Shown here piece after piece: positions 25,222 to 32,999 of a stretch of 64,000 bases of DNA (the first letter of the stretch is position 1; each line of letters opens with the position of its first letter). The notes under the pieces are model-generated. The model worked only from the letters and a program-made list of their open reading frames with translations. It had not been told where the DNA came from and did no database searches. This DNA comes from JABCPE02 sp963530295 (GTDB lineage: Bacteria > Bacteroidota > Bacteroidia > Flavobacteriales > Weeksellaceae): NCBI GenBank assembly GCA_963530295.1, contig CAUSCF010000004.1:52748-116747 (forward strand). Reading direction: 5' to 3'. Made by a program: the position numbers and the translations under genes.

Positions 25222-26100
25222 ATGAGTAAATTAAAAGGTCTGGGAGTAGCTTTGGTTACGCCATTTAATGAGGATTTATCCATAGATTTTGATTCTTTAA
25301 CTAAATTAGTAGAATATAACATCGCCAACGGAACGGATTTCCTAGTCGTTCTGGGAACTACGGCGGAAACTGCCACGCTCTCCAAGGCTGAACAGGCGCA
25401 AGTCATAGAGCATATCGTAAAAGTAAATAACAAAAGACTGCCACTAGTTTTAGGTATCGGAGGGAATAACACTTTGGCTGTTAAGGAACAAATAGAATCT
25501 ACGGATTTAAGCGACTTTGAAGGTGTTCTTTCCGTTTCGCCATATTATAACAAACCTAATCAAGAGGGAATTTATCAACACTATAAAATGCTGGCCTCCA
25601 CAGGAAAAAACATCATCATTTACAATGTTCCTGGGCGAACAGGACAAAATATAGATGCCGCAACGACATTGAGACTTGCCAAAGATTTCCCAAATCTTTT
25701 CATGATAAAAGAAGCTTCGCCGAATATCAGTCAATATTTTGATATTTTAAGAAAGAAACCTGCTGGTTTTTCTTTGGTTTCAGGTGATGATGAGTTCACT
25801 CTTCCTGTCACTCTGGCTGGTGGAGACGGCGTGATTTCGGTAATTGGACAGGCTTATCCTAAGCTTTTTTCAGACATGATAAAACTTGCCAAAGAAAGCA
25901 AAGTAAAAGAAGCTTATGCTATTCACAATCAGCTCGTTGAACTTATAAGACTTATCTTTGCGGAAGGAAACCCTTGTGGCGTGAAAACAGTTTTAGCAGA
26001 AATGGGCATTATCAAAAACCACCTGAGACTTCCTCTAATAAAAGCTTCTGAAAACCTGCAAGATAGAATAAAAGCTGAAATGAAAAATTTACAGAATTAA
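25222..26100 (+). CDS. dapA: 4-hydroxy-tetrahydrodipicolinate synthase
   Basis: This 292-aa class I aldolase condenses pyruvate with aspartate semialdehyde in the lysine/diaminopimelate pathway. GTTAET lies at 45-50, the proton-relay tyrosine in IIIYNVPGRT (Tyr134), and the Schiff-base lysine Lys163 in FMIKEAS. The length and N-terminus (LKGLGVALVTPF) are canonical. Diaminopimelate is needed for peptidoglycan, so the gene is housekeeping. It is followed by two PAP2 genes that are probably separate units. Confidence 0.97.
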   Translation: MSKLKGLGVALVTPFNEDLSIDFDSLTKLVEYNIANGTDFLVVLGTTAETATLSKAEQAQVIEHIVKVNNKRLPLVLGIGGNNTLAVKEQIESTDLSDFEGVLSVSPYYNKPNQEGIYQHYKMLASTGKNIIIYNVPGRTGQNIDAATTLRLAKDFPNLFMIKEASPNISQYFDILRKKPAGFSLVSGDDEFTLPVTLAGGDGVISVIGQAYPKLFSDMIKLAKESKVKEAYAIHNQLVELIRLIFAEGNPCGVKTVLAEMGIIKNHLRLPLIKASENLQDRIKAEMKNLQN

Positions 26101-26152
26101 ATCTTTTTTGAAGTTAAATTTTAATTTTAAAAACTATTAATTTTAAGAATTT

Positions 26153-26911
26153 ATGTTGTTAAAGTTTTTATTTTTCTTACCCTTGTTTTTCATTGCAAAT
26201 GGCAAATGTCTTGCACAAGAACAACAAGGGCAGGAAGCGACAGAGCAGGAAATAAAAGAAACACAGGAAACCCTCACCATAGAACCCAAACAAGATAGTG
26301 TAAACCTCATTGAAAGACCTAAATTCAGACCCAAGGAACTCTACATTCCTGCTGGGCTGATGGCTCTTGGACTAATCTCCGAAGGGAAAACCAAACAGGA
26401 AGTCCACCAGTGGAGAAACAAACAGATTCCTCATTTTAGAAATAAATTTGATGATTATCTCCAGTTTGCTCCTCATGTCGCTGTCTATGGCTTTGAATTG
26501 ATGGGAATGAAACCCAAAACAGACTGGAAAAACCGTATGGCCATACATGCCAAAGGACACATCATCACTTTGGGACTGGCTCACCTCATGAAACAAGTCA
26601 TCAACAATAAAAGACCCAACGGAGCCCAAATGTCCTTCCCTTCTGGGCATACCGCGTACGCTTTTAGCGGGGCTACTATCCTTGCCATGGAATACAAAGA
26701 CGAACATCCTTGGGTGCCTTATGCAGCCTATGGTTCGGCTAGTGTGGTGGGAATCATGAGAATAGCTAACAACAGACACTATGTGAGTGATGTCCTGTTC
26801 GGCGCTGGACTGGGGATTCTCTCCATGAAACTAGCGTACTGGACACATAAATACAAATGGAACAAACCTAAAAAAGAAAAAAAAGACCCTTTCTTGGGCG
26901 TAGTTTACTAA
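26153..26911 (+). CDS. PAP2 family phosphatase (first of a pair)
   Basis: The 252-aa protein has a signal peptide (ending GKCLAQ) and the three PAP2 phosphatase motifs: K147-x6-RP (KQVINNKRP), PSGH at 163-166, and R203-x5-H209-x3-D213 (RIANNRHYVSD). All catalytic residues are present. Such enzymes remove phosphate from lipid pyrophosphates or lipid A on the periplasmic side. The substrate is not evident. A second PAP2 gene follows after 10 nt, so the pair is probably cotranscribed. Confidence 0.88.
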   Translation: MLLKFLFFLPLFFIANGKCLAQEQQGQEATEQEIKETQETLTIEPKQDSVNLIERPKFRPKELYIPAGLMALGLISEGKTKQEVHQWRNKQIPHFRNKFDDYLQFAPHVAVYGFELMGMKPKTDWKNRMAIHAKGHIITLGLAHLMKQVINNKRPNGAQMSFPSGHTAYAFSGATILAMEYKDEHPWVPYAAYGSASVVGIMRIANNRHYVSDVLFGAGLGILSMKLAYWTHKYKWNKPKKEKKDPFLGVVY

Positions 26912-26921
26912 TAGTTTAATA

Positions 26922-27923
26922 ATGAAGATTACAATTTTTGCCAGCCTATTTCTAAGTTCTTTTTTCATGGCTCAGACTAATGATAGTTTGGCAGTGGAAA
27001 CACCTTTGGACAGCATACAAACTCAAAATATAAAAATTCAGGAAGTAAAAATATCTGAAAACGAAACTTTTATTTATCAAAAACCAAAGTTTTGGGATAT
27101 TGTCAATAAAATGCCCAAAAACATTGCAGGAACAGCCACAGATATAGTTTCAAAAAAATACTATCCATACGGACTTGCCGCCTTGGGAAGCACTGCCGCT
27201 CTCATTCCTGCTGACCCTTGGATCATTAGAGAAAGCCGAAATCTTGGTGAAACTCTCGGCATGAATGAAGCCCACACCTACCGCAAGCTCGGATTTCTAA
27301 AAATAATCCCTGCAGATGTGAACTCTGCGCTGTATTTCATCGGTAATGGGACTACAGTGATTTTAATCAGTGGAGGACTTGCTACCTATGGTTTATTTAA
27401 AAACGATTATCGGGCAATCAGCACCTCTATGCAGCTCATAGAAAGCCTTGCGCTGTCGGGAGTTTTCGCTCAGTCTATAAAGCGTATCACGGGAAGAGAA
27501 AGTCCATTCATCACCGCTGAACGAAATGGATGGCACAGCCACTGGACTTTCGCACCGAGTTTTGCGGCATATCAGAAAGAAACTTCTAAATATGATGCCA
27601 TGCCCTCTGGACATCTTACCACTGCAATGGCAGCCCTCACGGTGCTTACGGAAAATTACCCAGACAAAAAATGGCTAAAACCTGTGGGATACACTCTTTT
27701 AGGGCTGATGTCTTTTGAAATGCTTCAGAGCAAGGTTCACTGGGTATCAGACTATCCTATCGCTATTTTCCTCGGCTACCTTATCGGAAAAAATATCGCC
27801 AAAGCGAGAATAACGAAAGTAAATAACTCTCCTATGGCGGAAAACAAGAAAAAATACGACTTGCAGCTGTCAGCTGGTTCTCTGTATGGATATCAGACTA
27901 TTGGTGTGAATATCAAGTTTTAA
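26922..27923 (+). CDS. PAP2 family protein (second of a pair, motif 3 atypical)
   Basis: The 333-aa protein has a signal peptide (MKITIFASLFLSSFFMAQ) and an N-terminal extension of about 80 residues. Motif 1 is KRITGRESP (187-195) and motif 2 is PSGH (228-231). Motif 3 ends with His273 and Asp277 (VHWVSD), but the arginine expected six residues before the histidine appears to be Met267. The C-terminal block (LSAGSLYGYQTIGVNIKF) ends in Phe and is beta-rich, like an outer-membrane strand. The substrate and whether it is fully active are open. Confidence 0.82.
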   Translation: MKITIFASLFLSSFFMAQTNDSLAVETPLDSIQTQNIKIQEVKISENETFIYQKPKFWDIVNKMPKNIAGTATDIVSKKYYPYGLAALGSTAALIPADPWIIRESRNLGETLGMNEAHTYRKLGFLKIIPADVNSALYFIGNGTTVILISGGLATYGLFKNDYRAISTSMQLIESLALSGVFAQSIKRITGRESPFITAERNGWHSHWTFAPSFAAYQKETSKYDAMPSGHLTTAMAALTVLTENYPDKKWLKPVGYTLLGLMSFEMLQSKVHWVSDYPIAIFLGYLIGKNIAKARITKVNNSPMAENKKKYDLQLSAGSLYGYQTIGVNIKF

Positions 27924-27948
27924 ATTTTAGAAATAAATTTAATTACAA

Positions 27949-27990
27949 AAAAACATCTTACTCAAAAAAAGTAAGATGTTTTGTTTTTTA
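27949..27990. terminator. Bidirectional terminator between PAP2 and CBS genes
   Basis: An 11-12 bp stem (aaacatcttac / gtaagatgttt) with an A-rich loop and T tract lies between convergent genes. Confidence 0.85.
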
Positions 27991-28004
27991 TTGTAAAAGA
28001 CTTT

Positions 28005-28421
28005 TTAGTATTGTTCTAAGAAGTATTTCAATAAATCTGTTGTAGTGATTACACCTTTCAGTTCACCATTTTCTACTACTGGTAGAGAGTGGAAACTTTG
28101 TTTTGACAAAATTTCGGTTACATCTCTCACGGTTTGGTCTGGTGACACACCTACTGGATTTTTTGCCATCACCTGCTCTATAGTGTATGCATTATACACT
28201 GTAGTGTCTACTTTTTCTTCATTATCCGACAATTCTGAAAAACTAATTCTCAACAAATCCGAATAACTCAAAATACCTATCAGCTGGTTTCCGCTCACAA
28301 CAGGTAAGTGTCTGATGTTATGCTCTTTGAAAAGTTTTTCTGCATCAAACAATGTGTTCTTTGTAGTAAGCTTAACTACATCCTTTGTCATAATCTGAGA
28401 TACTGGAACTCTGTGTTTCAT
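28005..28421 (-). CDS. CBS-pair domain protein
   Basis: The 138-aa protein consists of two CBS domains (PVSQIMTKDVVKLTTKNTLF...HLPVVSGNQLIGILSYSDLL, then EQVMAKNPVGVSPDQTV...SLPVVENGELKGVITTTDLL). CBS pairs bind adenine nucleotides and act as sensors. No effector domain is attached. It is monocistronic and lies between the PAP2 pair and the aminotransferase gene. The target of its regulation is unknown. Confidence 0.92.
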   Translation of the reverse strand: MKHRVPVSQIMTKDVVKLTTKNTLFDAEKLFKEHNIRHLPVVSGNQLIGILSYSDLLRISFSELSDNEEKVDTTVYNAYTIEQVMAKNPVGVSPDQTVRDVTEILSKQSFHSLPVVENGELKGVITTTDLLKYFLEQY

Positions 28422-28578
28422 AATAATTTACATTTAAGATTAAACTTCCTTTTTTTCTTTGATAAAGGTACGACTTTATATTCATGCCGAAGAATTTTTT
28501 TTAATGACATTTAACATCTTTTGCAAATTTCCTTCTATAAATAGTTTAGAAATTGTATTTTTACAAAAAATTTTGGTT

Positions 28579-29706
28579 ATGAGAAAAATCCAGATGGTTG
28601 ATTTACAAAGTCAATATTTCAAAATAAAAAACGAAGTAGATAACGCGGTGCTGAATGTTTTTGAGTCGGCGGCCTTTATCAACGGCCCTGAGGTTCAGTC
28701 TTTCCAAGCTGAATTAGAAGAATATTTAGGCGTGAAAAATGTGATTCCTTGCGCGAATGGTACGGACGCTCTGCAAATTGCCCTAATGGCGCTTGATTTA
28801 CAGGAAGGCGATGAAGTGATTACGGCAGATTTCACCTTTGCGGCTACGGTGGAAGTTATCCATTTATTAAAACTAAAAGCTGTTTTGGTGGATGTAGATT
28901 ATGACAATTTCACTATTGATATTGAGCAGCTTAAAAAAGCCATCACACCTAAAACCAAGGCTATCATGCCAGTGCATCTTTTCGGGCAGTGCGCAAATAT
29001 GGAGGCTATTTTGAAAATTGCAAAAGAACATAATCTTTTTGTAATCGAAGATAATGCACAGGCCATCGGTGCTGATTTTATTTTCTCTGATGGAACTCAG
29101 AAAAAAGCTGGAACGATAGGAACGATAGGAACTACATCGTTTTTCCCTTCTAAAAATTTAGGTTGTTATGGAGATGGTGGCGCTATTTTTACCAATGATG
29201 ATGATTTGGCCTATAAAATGAGAGGAATCGTAAATCACGGAATGTACAAGAGATATTATCACGATGAAGTAGGCGTAAACTCTCGATTGGACAGCGTACA
29301 GGCGGCTATTTTGAGAAGAAAACTGCCTCATTTAGAAACCTATAACGAAGCAAGAAGAAAAGCTGCAAACTTCTACGATGAAGCTTTTGCTGGGCATCCG
29401 CATCTACTTATCCCAAAAAGAGAAGAAAATTCTACTCATGTTTTTCATCAGTACACACTGAGAGTTTTAAATGGAAAAAGAAACGAACTACAAGAGTTTC
29501 TTGCATCAAAGGAAATCCCTGCAATGATTTATTATCCTGTGGCTCTCAGAAAGCAAAAAGCATACTTCCAATCGAGTAATGATGCTGACTTTAAAAACAC
29601 AGACAAACTGCTAGACCAAGTTATTTCCCTGCCGATGCATACAGAGCTGGATGAAGAGCAGCTGAAATACATTACAGAAAGTGTTTTGGAATTTATGAAT
29701 AAATAA
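28579..29706 (+). CDS. DegT/DnrJ/EryC1 aminotransferase
   Basis: This 375-aa PLP enzyme of the sugar aminotransferase family acts on keto-sugars linked to nucleotides. Family motifs are KIQMVDLQSQY at the start, ANGTDALQIALMAL, ITADFTFAAT, VIEDNAQAIGA, and the PLP lysine Lys192 in FFPSKNLGCYGDGGA. It begins at the ATG at 28579; an upstream in-frame extension of 40 residues has no family match. With galE 540 nt further on, it suggests surface-polysaccharide sugar synthesis (inference). The exact sugar is unknown. Confidence 0.92.
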   Translation: MRKIQMVDLQSQYFKIKNEVDNAVLNVFESAAFINGPEVQSFQAELEEYLGVKNVIPCANGTDALQIALMALDLQEGDEVITADFTFAATVEVIHLLKLKAVLVDVDYDNFTIDIEQLKKAITPKTKAIMPVHLFGQCANMEAILKIAKEHNLFVIEDNAQAIGADFIFSDGTQKKAGTIGTIGTTSFFPSKNLGCYGDGGAIFTNDDDLAYKMRGIVNHGMYKRYYHDEVGVNSRLDSVQAAILRRKLPHLETYNEARRKAANFYDEAFAGHPHLLIPKREENSTHVFHQYTLRVLNGKRNELQEFLASKEIPAMIYYPVALRKQKAYFQSSNDADFKNTDKLLDQVISLPMHTELDEEQLKYITESVLEFMNK

Positions 29707-29725
29707 TTTTTTAAACACCATAATT

Positions 29726-30241
29726 ATGAGAATATTTTTGCTTTTACTCCTATTTTTCAATTCTTTTGTATGGGCACAAGAAGGAAATAAGTTTTTAATC
29801 AATAATGACTATTTGGTTCAGTTTCCCGAATCTGTAAAATACATAAGAACGGATGAAAATTCAGGCGCGTTTTTATTCCATGACAAGCTAAATTCAAACA
29901 TACAAGTTTCCGTTCGCCCTTCTCAGAATATGGAATTCTACAAGGAAGGACTTTCTCAAACTGAATTGTTAGAGGCTTTTTATAAATGGGATTTTGATTT
30001 TTGGAAAAGTAACACCATCAATGCTAAAGTTACCGAAATCAGCAAAAAACTATCCGAAGGCTATGTTTTGTGGAGTATTGAACTTGATTATGAATCTCAA
30101 AAAATCAATCAAATCATACTTTCTGGCGTAAAGGAAAACAATGTGGTATTTATCTCCATTATCAATCCTAAAATGAAGATGAACGAAAAGAAAAAATTCT
30201 TGATAGACTTATACAAAAAAGGAATTTCAAAACATAATTAA
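29726..30241 (+). CDS. Secreted hypothetical protein
   Basis: The 171-aa protein has a signal peptide (MRIFLLLLLFFNSFVWAQ) and a soluble remainder of strand-rich character (YLVQFPESVKYI, IQVSVRPSQNMEFY, YVLWSIELDY). I do not recognise it. Its size and style recall the tandem secreted proteins at the start of the window, but I see no convincing alignment. It lies 19 nt after the aminotransferase and 4 nt before galE, so it is probably cotranscribed with both. Confidence 0.75.
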   Translation: MRIFLLLLLFFNSFVWAQEGNKFLINNDYLVQFPESVKYIRTDENSGAFLFHDKLNSNIQVSVRPSQNMEFYKEGLSQTELLEAFYKWDFDFWKSNTINAKVTEISKKLSEGYVLWSIELDYESQKINQIILSGVKENNVVFISIINPKMKMNEKKKFLIDLYKKGISKHN

Positions 30242-30245
30242 GAGT

Positions 30246-31262
30246 ATGACAATACTAGTTACGGGCGGTCTAGGCTACATCGGTTCACACACCGTGGTGG
30301 AGCTTTTAGAAAATGATTTTGATGTGGTTATCGTAGACAACCTCTCTAACACGGACAAAAAAATACTAGCTGGAATAGAGCAAATCATTGGAAAAACTCC
30401 CGCTTTCTATCCTATTGATTTAAGAAACCGAAGCCAAATAGCACAAGTTCTAGATGTTCATAAAATAGATGGCTGTATTCATTTTGCTGCATTCAAGGCC
30501 GTGGGAGAAAGCCAAGTAAAGCCTATTGACTACTACGAAAACAATATGTTTTCTCTTATCAATCTTTTGCAAGAATTCAAAGAAAGAAATATTTCTAATT
30601 TTATTTTCAGTTCTTCCTGCACCGTTTATGGACAGGCTGACCAAATGCCAATAAACGAAGAAGCACCTATAAAACCTGCTGAATCTGCCTATGGACGAAC
30701 CAAACAGATGGCAGAAGAAATTCTAAAAGATTTTGCTGCTGCCCACCAAAAGAAAGTATCATTATTAAGATATTTCAATCCTATTGGTGCTCATCCTTCG
30801 GCTAAAATAGGCGAACTTCCTCTCGGAATTCCCAATAATCTCGTTCCCTATGTAACCCAAACTGCAGCAGGAATACGAGAGAAACTAAACATCTGGGGAG
30901 ATGACTACCCTACTCCTGACGGCACTGCCATCCGCGATTACATCTATGTGATGGATTTAGCCAAAGCCCATGTGAAAGCCTTGCAAAAACTAGCCTCAGA
31001 AAAATCAGAAACTTTGGTTGATATTTTCAATCTGGGAACAGGGAAAGGATCTTCTGTCCTTGAAATCGTAAAAGCTTTTGAAAAAGCAAATAATCTAGAA
31101 ATTCCTTACCAAATCTGTGATAGAAGAGCGGGCGACATTACCATCGCTTATGCAGATGCTTCCAAAGCCGAAAAAGAACTTGGCTGGAAGGCGGAAACTC
31201 CATTAGAAGAAGCGCTGAGAACCACTTGGCTATGGCAGAAAAATCTAGAGCAAGAAAAATAA
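30246..31262 (+). CDS. galE: UDP-glucose 4-epimerase
   Basis: This 338-aa SDR-family enzyme interconverts UDP-glucose and UDP-galactose (or the N-acetyl forms) with bound NAD. The Rossmann motif GGLGYIGS lies at 7-14, SSSCTVYG at 122-129, and the catalytic Tyr149-x3-Lys153 in AYGRTK; RYFNPIGAH is typical of GalE. It supplies sugars for envelope glycans. It is last of a three-gene run starting with the DegT aminotransferase. Confidence 0.96.
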   Translation: MTILVTGGLGYIGSHTVVELLENDFDVVIVDNLSNTDKKILAGIEQIIGKTPAFYPIDLRNRSQIAQVLDVHKIDGCIHFAAFKAVGESQVKPIDYYENNMFSLINLLQEFKERNISNFIFSSSCTVYGQADQMPINEEAPIKPAESAYGRTKQMAEEILKDFAAAHQKKVSLLRYFNPIGAHPSAKIGELPLGIPNNLVPYVTQTAAGIREKLNIWGDDYPTPDGTAIRDYIYVMDLAKAHVKALQKLASEKSETLVDIFNLGTGKGSSVLEIVKAFEKANNLEIPYQICDRRAGDITIAYADASKAEKELGWKAETPLEEALRTTWLWQKNLEQEK

Positions 31263-31271
31263 ATTTCAATA

Positions 31272-31306
31272 AAAAAATCTCTTTCAAATTGAAAGAGATT
31301 TTTATT
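31272..31306. terminator. Bidirectional terminator between galE and lipoprotein gene
   Basis: A stem of about 12 bp (aaatctctttca / tgaaagagattt), with A and T runs on either side, lies between two convergent genes. Confidence 0.85.
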
Positions 31307-31309
31307 TTT

Positions 31310-32194
31310 TTAGAGGAAAACTCCACTACTTTCAGAATTAACTTTTGAATTCAATTTTGCATTTATATCAGCTTTTATTTCAGCTTCTGTAACTCCAAAT
31401 TCCCTCATAGCATCTTCAATCAAGCTATCTTCGTTAATTCTATCTGTATAAATATGGACAGGGATTTTGATATCCAATTTTTTATCAAAAGAAGCCGAAG
31501 AAAGTTTATCATACTCCAAATTATCTGGTTTTTGGCTGAACTGAGCCAAAACAATTCTCAAATCAAAATTCAGGTATGGTTTTTTCACATCGAAAAATCC
31601 TTTCAGTCCTATTTTTTCTGGTCTTATTTTGGCATCACGCTGGCCTCCAAAGCTTTTATAGATATATTTGTTCTCAGGATTAGTATCACGGTATTTATAA
31701 GTCATGATTTCCTTATTTGGAACTACTGTCCCGCCACTTATAGCTACTATATTTTCCATTAAAAAGAAGTGCTGATATTGCTTTGCTGCCTCATCAGATG
31801 CCAAAACACTGTTGATTCGCTCGCCTTTTTCATTGTAATAGAAAATCTCCAATCCATAGAGAGACAGCCCTCCATCAGCAGACATTACACTAAGGGCAGC
31901 AGGATTATCAGCCGATGGAACTATCTGACCATTTTTATTCTCAAAAAAGAATTTTTGTACAGATTTCAGATATTTCACACCTGGATATTCTGGCGAACCA
32001 TGAAAATACCCGTGAGAATGCCCTTCTGTAAAACGAAATTCCACCTTACTCCATTTCAGCTCAGTACTAGGCTGTTCTGGTTTTGGCTTTGGTACCACGA
32101 TATCATCATTCTCCTGACTTCTACAAGCCAAAAGTGAAAAAACAAAAAACACTACTGCTAATACAACTTTGATTGATTTTAAAAAACTTTTCAT
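31310..32194 (-). CDS. Lipoprotein of TonB receptor locus, paralogue B
   Basis: The 294-aa lipoprotein (lipobox LLACRS, Cys24) is homologous to the next gene upstream. Shared blocks are VEFRFTEG / VEFIFKNT, QYQHFFLMEN / HQHFFQLNKN, YKYRDTNPEN / YEYQDTDPEN, IGLKGFFDVKK / IGLKGVFTIKT and FDLRIVLAQF / FDLRIRLAHF. A His-rich segment (TEGHSHGYFHG, about residues 55-65) could bind metal. It is the last gene of a run with a TonB receptor. A role as surface or periplasmic binding partner of that receptor is inferred. Confidence 0.78.
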   Translation of the reverse strand: MKSFLKSIKVVLAVVFFVFSLLACRSQENDDIVVPKPKPEQPSTELKWSKVEFRFTEGHSHGYFHGSPEYPGVKYLKSVQKFFFENKNGQIVPSADNPAALSVMSADGGLSLYGLEIFYYNEKGERINSVLASDEAAKQYQHFFLMENIVAISGGTVVPNKEIMTYKYRDTNPENKYIYKSFGGQRDAKIRPEKIGLKGFFDVKKPYLNFDLRIVLAQFSQKPDNLEYDKLSSASFDKKLDIKIPVHIYTDRINEDSLIEDAMREFGVTEAEIKADINAKLNSKVNSESSGVFL

Positions 32195-32240
32195 ATTATT
32201 AAATTTTTATTTGTTTACTTTATTAAATTATTCTAAAATA

Positions 32241-32969
32241 TTATTGAACTATTTTCACTGGGACTTTCATATCTGTGTCTAAAACAAATGAACCGCTATA
32301 ATGCAACGCATTGTATTTTCTGGCTCTTCCTGTCTTAGGCTCTAATTTATTTTTAACTAAGAAATGAGCTAATCTTATCCTTAAATCAAAACTCTGAGTT
32401 CCCAAACCAGTCGTTTTTATGGTGAAAACTCCTTTCAGTCCGATAGGGTCTACTTCCGTAGGGTTCTGCGTATCCCACGAACGACGACGAAGGCTCACTC
32501 CACTCTCTCCCAAAACTCCATTTTCAGGGTCTGTATCCTGATATTCATAGCTTACCAATTTATCCATTTCCGTTTCTTCTATCGACTGTCCGTTTTTGTT
32601 TAACTGAAAGAAATGCTGATGAATAGGCGCCATTTCCTGTGAAACAAATTCACTATTAAGTCTCCTTCCATTATTATAATACACTATTTCAAGGAGATAG
32701 CTGTTTCCTTCTTTCCATTCTACGGCTTCTGTATTGTCAAATTTCAATCCATCTTTAGTCAGCAATGCTGCTCTTCTTTGCTCCTGTGATGTCGCTGTAT
32801 TTTTAAATATAAACTCCACTCTATCAGGCATTTCGTGTCCTCTGTCTTTGGTTTCGTCCGTTGGCGCCTGAGGGCTGTCACCATCTCTGCTACAAGAAGA
32901 AATACTGAAAATCGCTAAAAACAGCATTAGCACTGTCAAAATTTTGTTTAGTGAAAACTTATTTTTCAT
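32241..32969 (-). CDS. Lipoprotein of TonB receptor locus, paralogue A
   Basis: The 242-aa lipoprotein (lipobox SISSCSRD, Cys26) lies directly downstream of the TonB receptor gene and upstream of its own paralogue. The core repeats the pattern VEFIF...HQHFF...YQDTDPEN...IGLKGVF...LRIRLAHF...VPVKI. Flavobacterial genomes often encode such small lipoproteins next to TonB receptors, where they are thought to help capture ligand. The ligand here is not shown by the sequence; metal or siderophore is plausible given the Cys/His-rich small protein upstream. Confidence 0.78.
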   Translation of the reverse strand: MKNKFSLNKILTVLMLFLAIFSISSCSRDGDSPQAPTDETKDRGHEMPDRVEFIFKNTATSQEQRRAALLTKDGLKFDNTEAVEWKEGNSYLLEIVYYNNGRRLNSEFVSQEMAPIHQHFFQLNKNGQSIEETEMDKLVSYEYQDTDPENGVLGESGVSLRRRSWDTQNPTEVDPIGLKGVFTIKTTGLGTQSFDLRIRLAHFLVKNKLEPKTGRARKYNALHYSGSFVLDTDMKVPVKIVQ

Positions 32970-32999
32970 AATGTTAAAATTTATTAGAATTAATGATTA

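Noticed and set aside
29108..29134. Threefold 9-bp repeat GGAACGATA-like inside the DegT aminotransferase gene
   Set aside because: It encodes the AGTIGTIGTT stretch before the PLP lysine that is normal in this family, so it is explained by protein sequence.
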